From the NCBI GenBank assembly GCA_017623685.1, contig JAGAOP010000059.1, positions 1-43,662 of the forward strand: DNA of 43,662 nucleotides, read 5' to 3'. Source of the DNA: Spirochaetaceae bacterium (GTDB lineage: Bacteria > Spirochaetota > Spirochaetia > Treponematales > Treponemataceae). The notes beneath the pieces are model-generated. The model saw nothing but the letters and a program-made list of their open reading frames with translations. It was not told the origin of the DNA and made no database searches. Within the stretch, counting starts at the first letter, position 1; each line of letters starts with the position of its first letter. Below are positions 42,404-43,662 of this stretch, in pieces. The position numbers and the translations under genes are program-made.

Positions 42404-43051
42404 ATGAATAAAACTGATTATTCAAAAATTGCTGCACTTTTTGACCTTGACGGAGTGGTTTTAGATACAGAAAGCCAATATACTGATTTTTGGGAAAAAA
42501 TAGGTGTAGAATTTCTAAAAAAAACTGGATTTGGGTCCTTAATAAAAGGACAAACTTTAAATAATATTTTTGAAACTTATTTTCCGAATAAAGACTTCCA
42601 CAAAAAAATAACTGAGAGTCTAAATAATTTTGAATTAAATATGTCTCTGCCATATATTCCAGGAGCAAAAGATTTTATACAAGGAATAAAAAAACATGGA
42701 ATAAAGGTAGCCCTTGTTACTAGTTCTAACCAAAATAAAATGCAAAGTGTTTATAAAAAACTTCCAGATTTTGCTTCTATGTTTGATAAAATTTTAACCG
42801 CAGAAATGTTTGCACGAGGAAAGCCTGCTCCAGATTGTTATCTTTTAGGTGCAAAACTTTTTAACCTTGAAGTAGAAAAATGTGTAGTTTTTGAAGATTC
42901 TTTTCACGGATTACAAGCTGGCTTTTCAGCGGGCATGAAAGTTATTGGACTTACCACTACAAACCCTAAAGAAAAGATTCAACATTTAACCCATATGGTC
43001 ATAAAGGATTTTACAAATTTAGATATTACCTTAATTGACCAAGTACTATAA
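42404..43051 (+). CDS. HAD-family phosphatase (beta-phosphoglucomutase type)
   Basis: 215 aa cytosolic phosphohydrolase or phosphomutase. HAD motifs in order: I, FDLDGVVLDTES (nucleophile and acid Asp); II, ALVTSSNQNK; III, RGKPAPDCYLLGAKL (Lys); IV, CVVFEDSFHGLQAGFSAGMK. The helical cap lies between motifs I and II. The subfamily includes beta-phosphoglucomutase and sugar-phosphate phosphatases; the substrate is not predictable. TATAAT at 42370-42375 and AGGAA before the ATG give it its own promoter. A terminator follows. Confidence 0.9.
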   Translation: MNKTDYSKIAALFDLDGVVLDTESQYTDFWEKIGVEFLKKTGFGSLIKGQTLNNIFETYFPNKDFHKKITESLNNFELNMSLPYIPGAKDFIQGIKKHGIKVALVTSSNQNKMQSVYKKLPDFASMFDKILTAEMFARGKPAPDCYLLGAKLFNLEVEKCVVFEDSFHGLQAGFSAGMKVIGLTTTNPKEKIQHLTHMVIKDFTNLDITLIDQVL

Positions 43052-43115
43052 AATATTGCAAAAAAAATATGGCAAAAGTTTAGTTTTAATTACAGAAGAA
43101 CAAACTACAAAAAAT

Positions 43116-43162
43116 GCTGTCTAAAAAGTTACTTTTGTAAACTTTAAAGACAGCTTTTTTTT
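43116..43162 (+). terminator. Terminator after the HAD gene
   Basis: GCTGTCT/AGACAGC (43116-43122 with 43148-43154), an inner AAAGTT/AACTTT helix, then eight T. Its end overlaps the stop codon region of the convergent 5'-nucleotidase fragment. Confidence 0.88.
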
Positions 43163-43662
43163 ATTTAATTAAAATTCTGTTTTGTACATTTAAATATTCT
43201 TCTGTAATTGTTCCATTAAGATTTTCTTTTATATATTTTTCAAGCAATTCCACATCTAACATTCCATCATTAGCAATTATCTTTGAATTATTTAACATAG
43301 AAGCTCCACTACCCTTATCTAATAATAAATAATTATGAGATGCTAATGTATACAATTTATTTTTATCAATTTCTTCATATTGATTATTTTATTTGTTTAA
43401 TATTTTTACATCTGAAACTCTTCTTGCACCTGTTACTTTTACAAAAACATCATTTTCATCAACAACAACACTTGTTGGAATTTTTGTATTTACAACACAT
43501 TGAATACCAGATACTTGTTGAAAAGAACCATTTTCTTCAGGTAAAGACATGTAAACAAATTCTAAAAAATCTAAAAGTTGCTGACCACTTACTTCTGCAA
43601 CACAAACAGTATTATTCCATGGAAAAACATTTAAAATATCATTAAATGTAATCTTACCTGAA
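43161..43662 (-). pseudogene. 5'-nucleotidase C-terminal region interrupted by an in-frame stop (5' end outside window)
   Basis: From the window edge one minus-strand frame reads SGKITFNDILNVFPWNNTVC, VAEVSGQQLLDFLEFVYMSL and onward to VSDVKILNK. It then meets TAA at 43389-43391 and continues in the same frame NNQYEEIDKNKLYTLASHNY to a final stop at 43161. Both halves match the 5'-nucleotidase/UDP-sugar hydrolase C-terminal domain, which binds the nucleoside. IDKNKLYTLASHNYLLL is the equivalent of the family's DP-K-YRVATNDFL segment. A single base change (for example GAA, AAA or CAA to TAA) would explain it. Either the gene is broken, the product ends ~76 residues early, or the base is wrong. 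The catalytic metal domain is outside the window. Confidence 0.8.

Noticed and set aside
43340..43645. Plus-strand 101-codon His/Leu-rich frame at the window end
   Set aside because: It is the antisense shadow of the interrupted 5'-nucleotidase frame, which has clear family similarity.

Overview
The window is AT-rich (about one third G+C by eye) and most likely comes from a spirochaete of the Treponema group. Supporting signs: the fliK-flgD-flgE hook cluster sits behind a sigma-28-type promoter. FlgE carries Lys165 and Cys178, the pair that forms the lysinoalanine cross-link in Treponema denticola hooks. MurA has Asp in place of the usual active-site Cys. There are several lipoproteins and a Rex regulator. 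No tRNA, rRNA, insertion sequence, prophage or CRISPR array was recognised.

Layout. 1-636: tandem array of a modular 151/156-bp repeat, apparently continuing left of the window. 675-4026: hook operon fliK-flgD-flgE (minus strand). 4104-6774: pepT-murA. 6820-11220: rex, an RlmK-like rRNA methyltransferase, a metallo-hydrolase and pgi. 11265-12696: a small lipoprotein gene overlooked by simple ORF calling and a CaCA-type cation antiporter behind a yybP-ykoY (Mn2+) riboswitch with a visible terminator switch. 12742-18725: an exported protein, a membrane EAL protein, a B12/radical-SAM protein and an FtsH-like AAA ATPase lacking the protease domain. 18730-27946: minus-strand block TolC - adaptor - RND pump - PII-like protein - CotH-like lipoprotein - murE. 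28057-29748: ilvC with a nested 3' RNA structure. 29800-33573: small membrane protein, divergent EF-G-like GTPase, lipoprotein. 33638-38216: PepSY-like exported protein and a purine cluster purE-(sORF)-purF-purM-purN. 38268-43162: GyrI-like protein, transglutaminase-like protein, WYL regulator, DUF4190-like protein, HAD phosphatase. 43161-43662: 3' part of a 5'-nucleotidase gene interrupted by an in-frame stop.

How the genes relate. Several are core functions: motility (hook), peptidoglycan precursors (murA, murE), glycolysis (pgi), branched-chain amino acids (ilvC) and purine synthesis (purE, F, M, N). Others are envelope or stress functions: the RND tripartite pump, CotH, lipoproteins and the cation exporter. 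Regulatory DNA is unusually readable: a sigma-28 promoter, a Mn2+ riboswitch, dyads over promoters, and many symmetrical terminators. Some transcripts appear to start at or within about ten bases of the start codon (pepT, rex, the EAL gene).

No single large undescribed system is obvious. The most interesting signals are the A/B modular repeat array, the riboswitch-controlled antiporter, the protease-less FtsH, the EF-G-like protein with altered catalytic and guanine-binding motifs, a PurF with altered glutamine and PRPP sites, a PII-like protein translationally coupled to an RND pump, and structured intergenic RNA in the purine operon.
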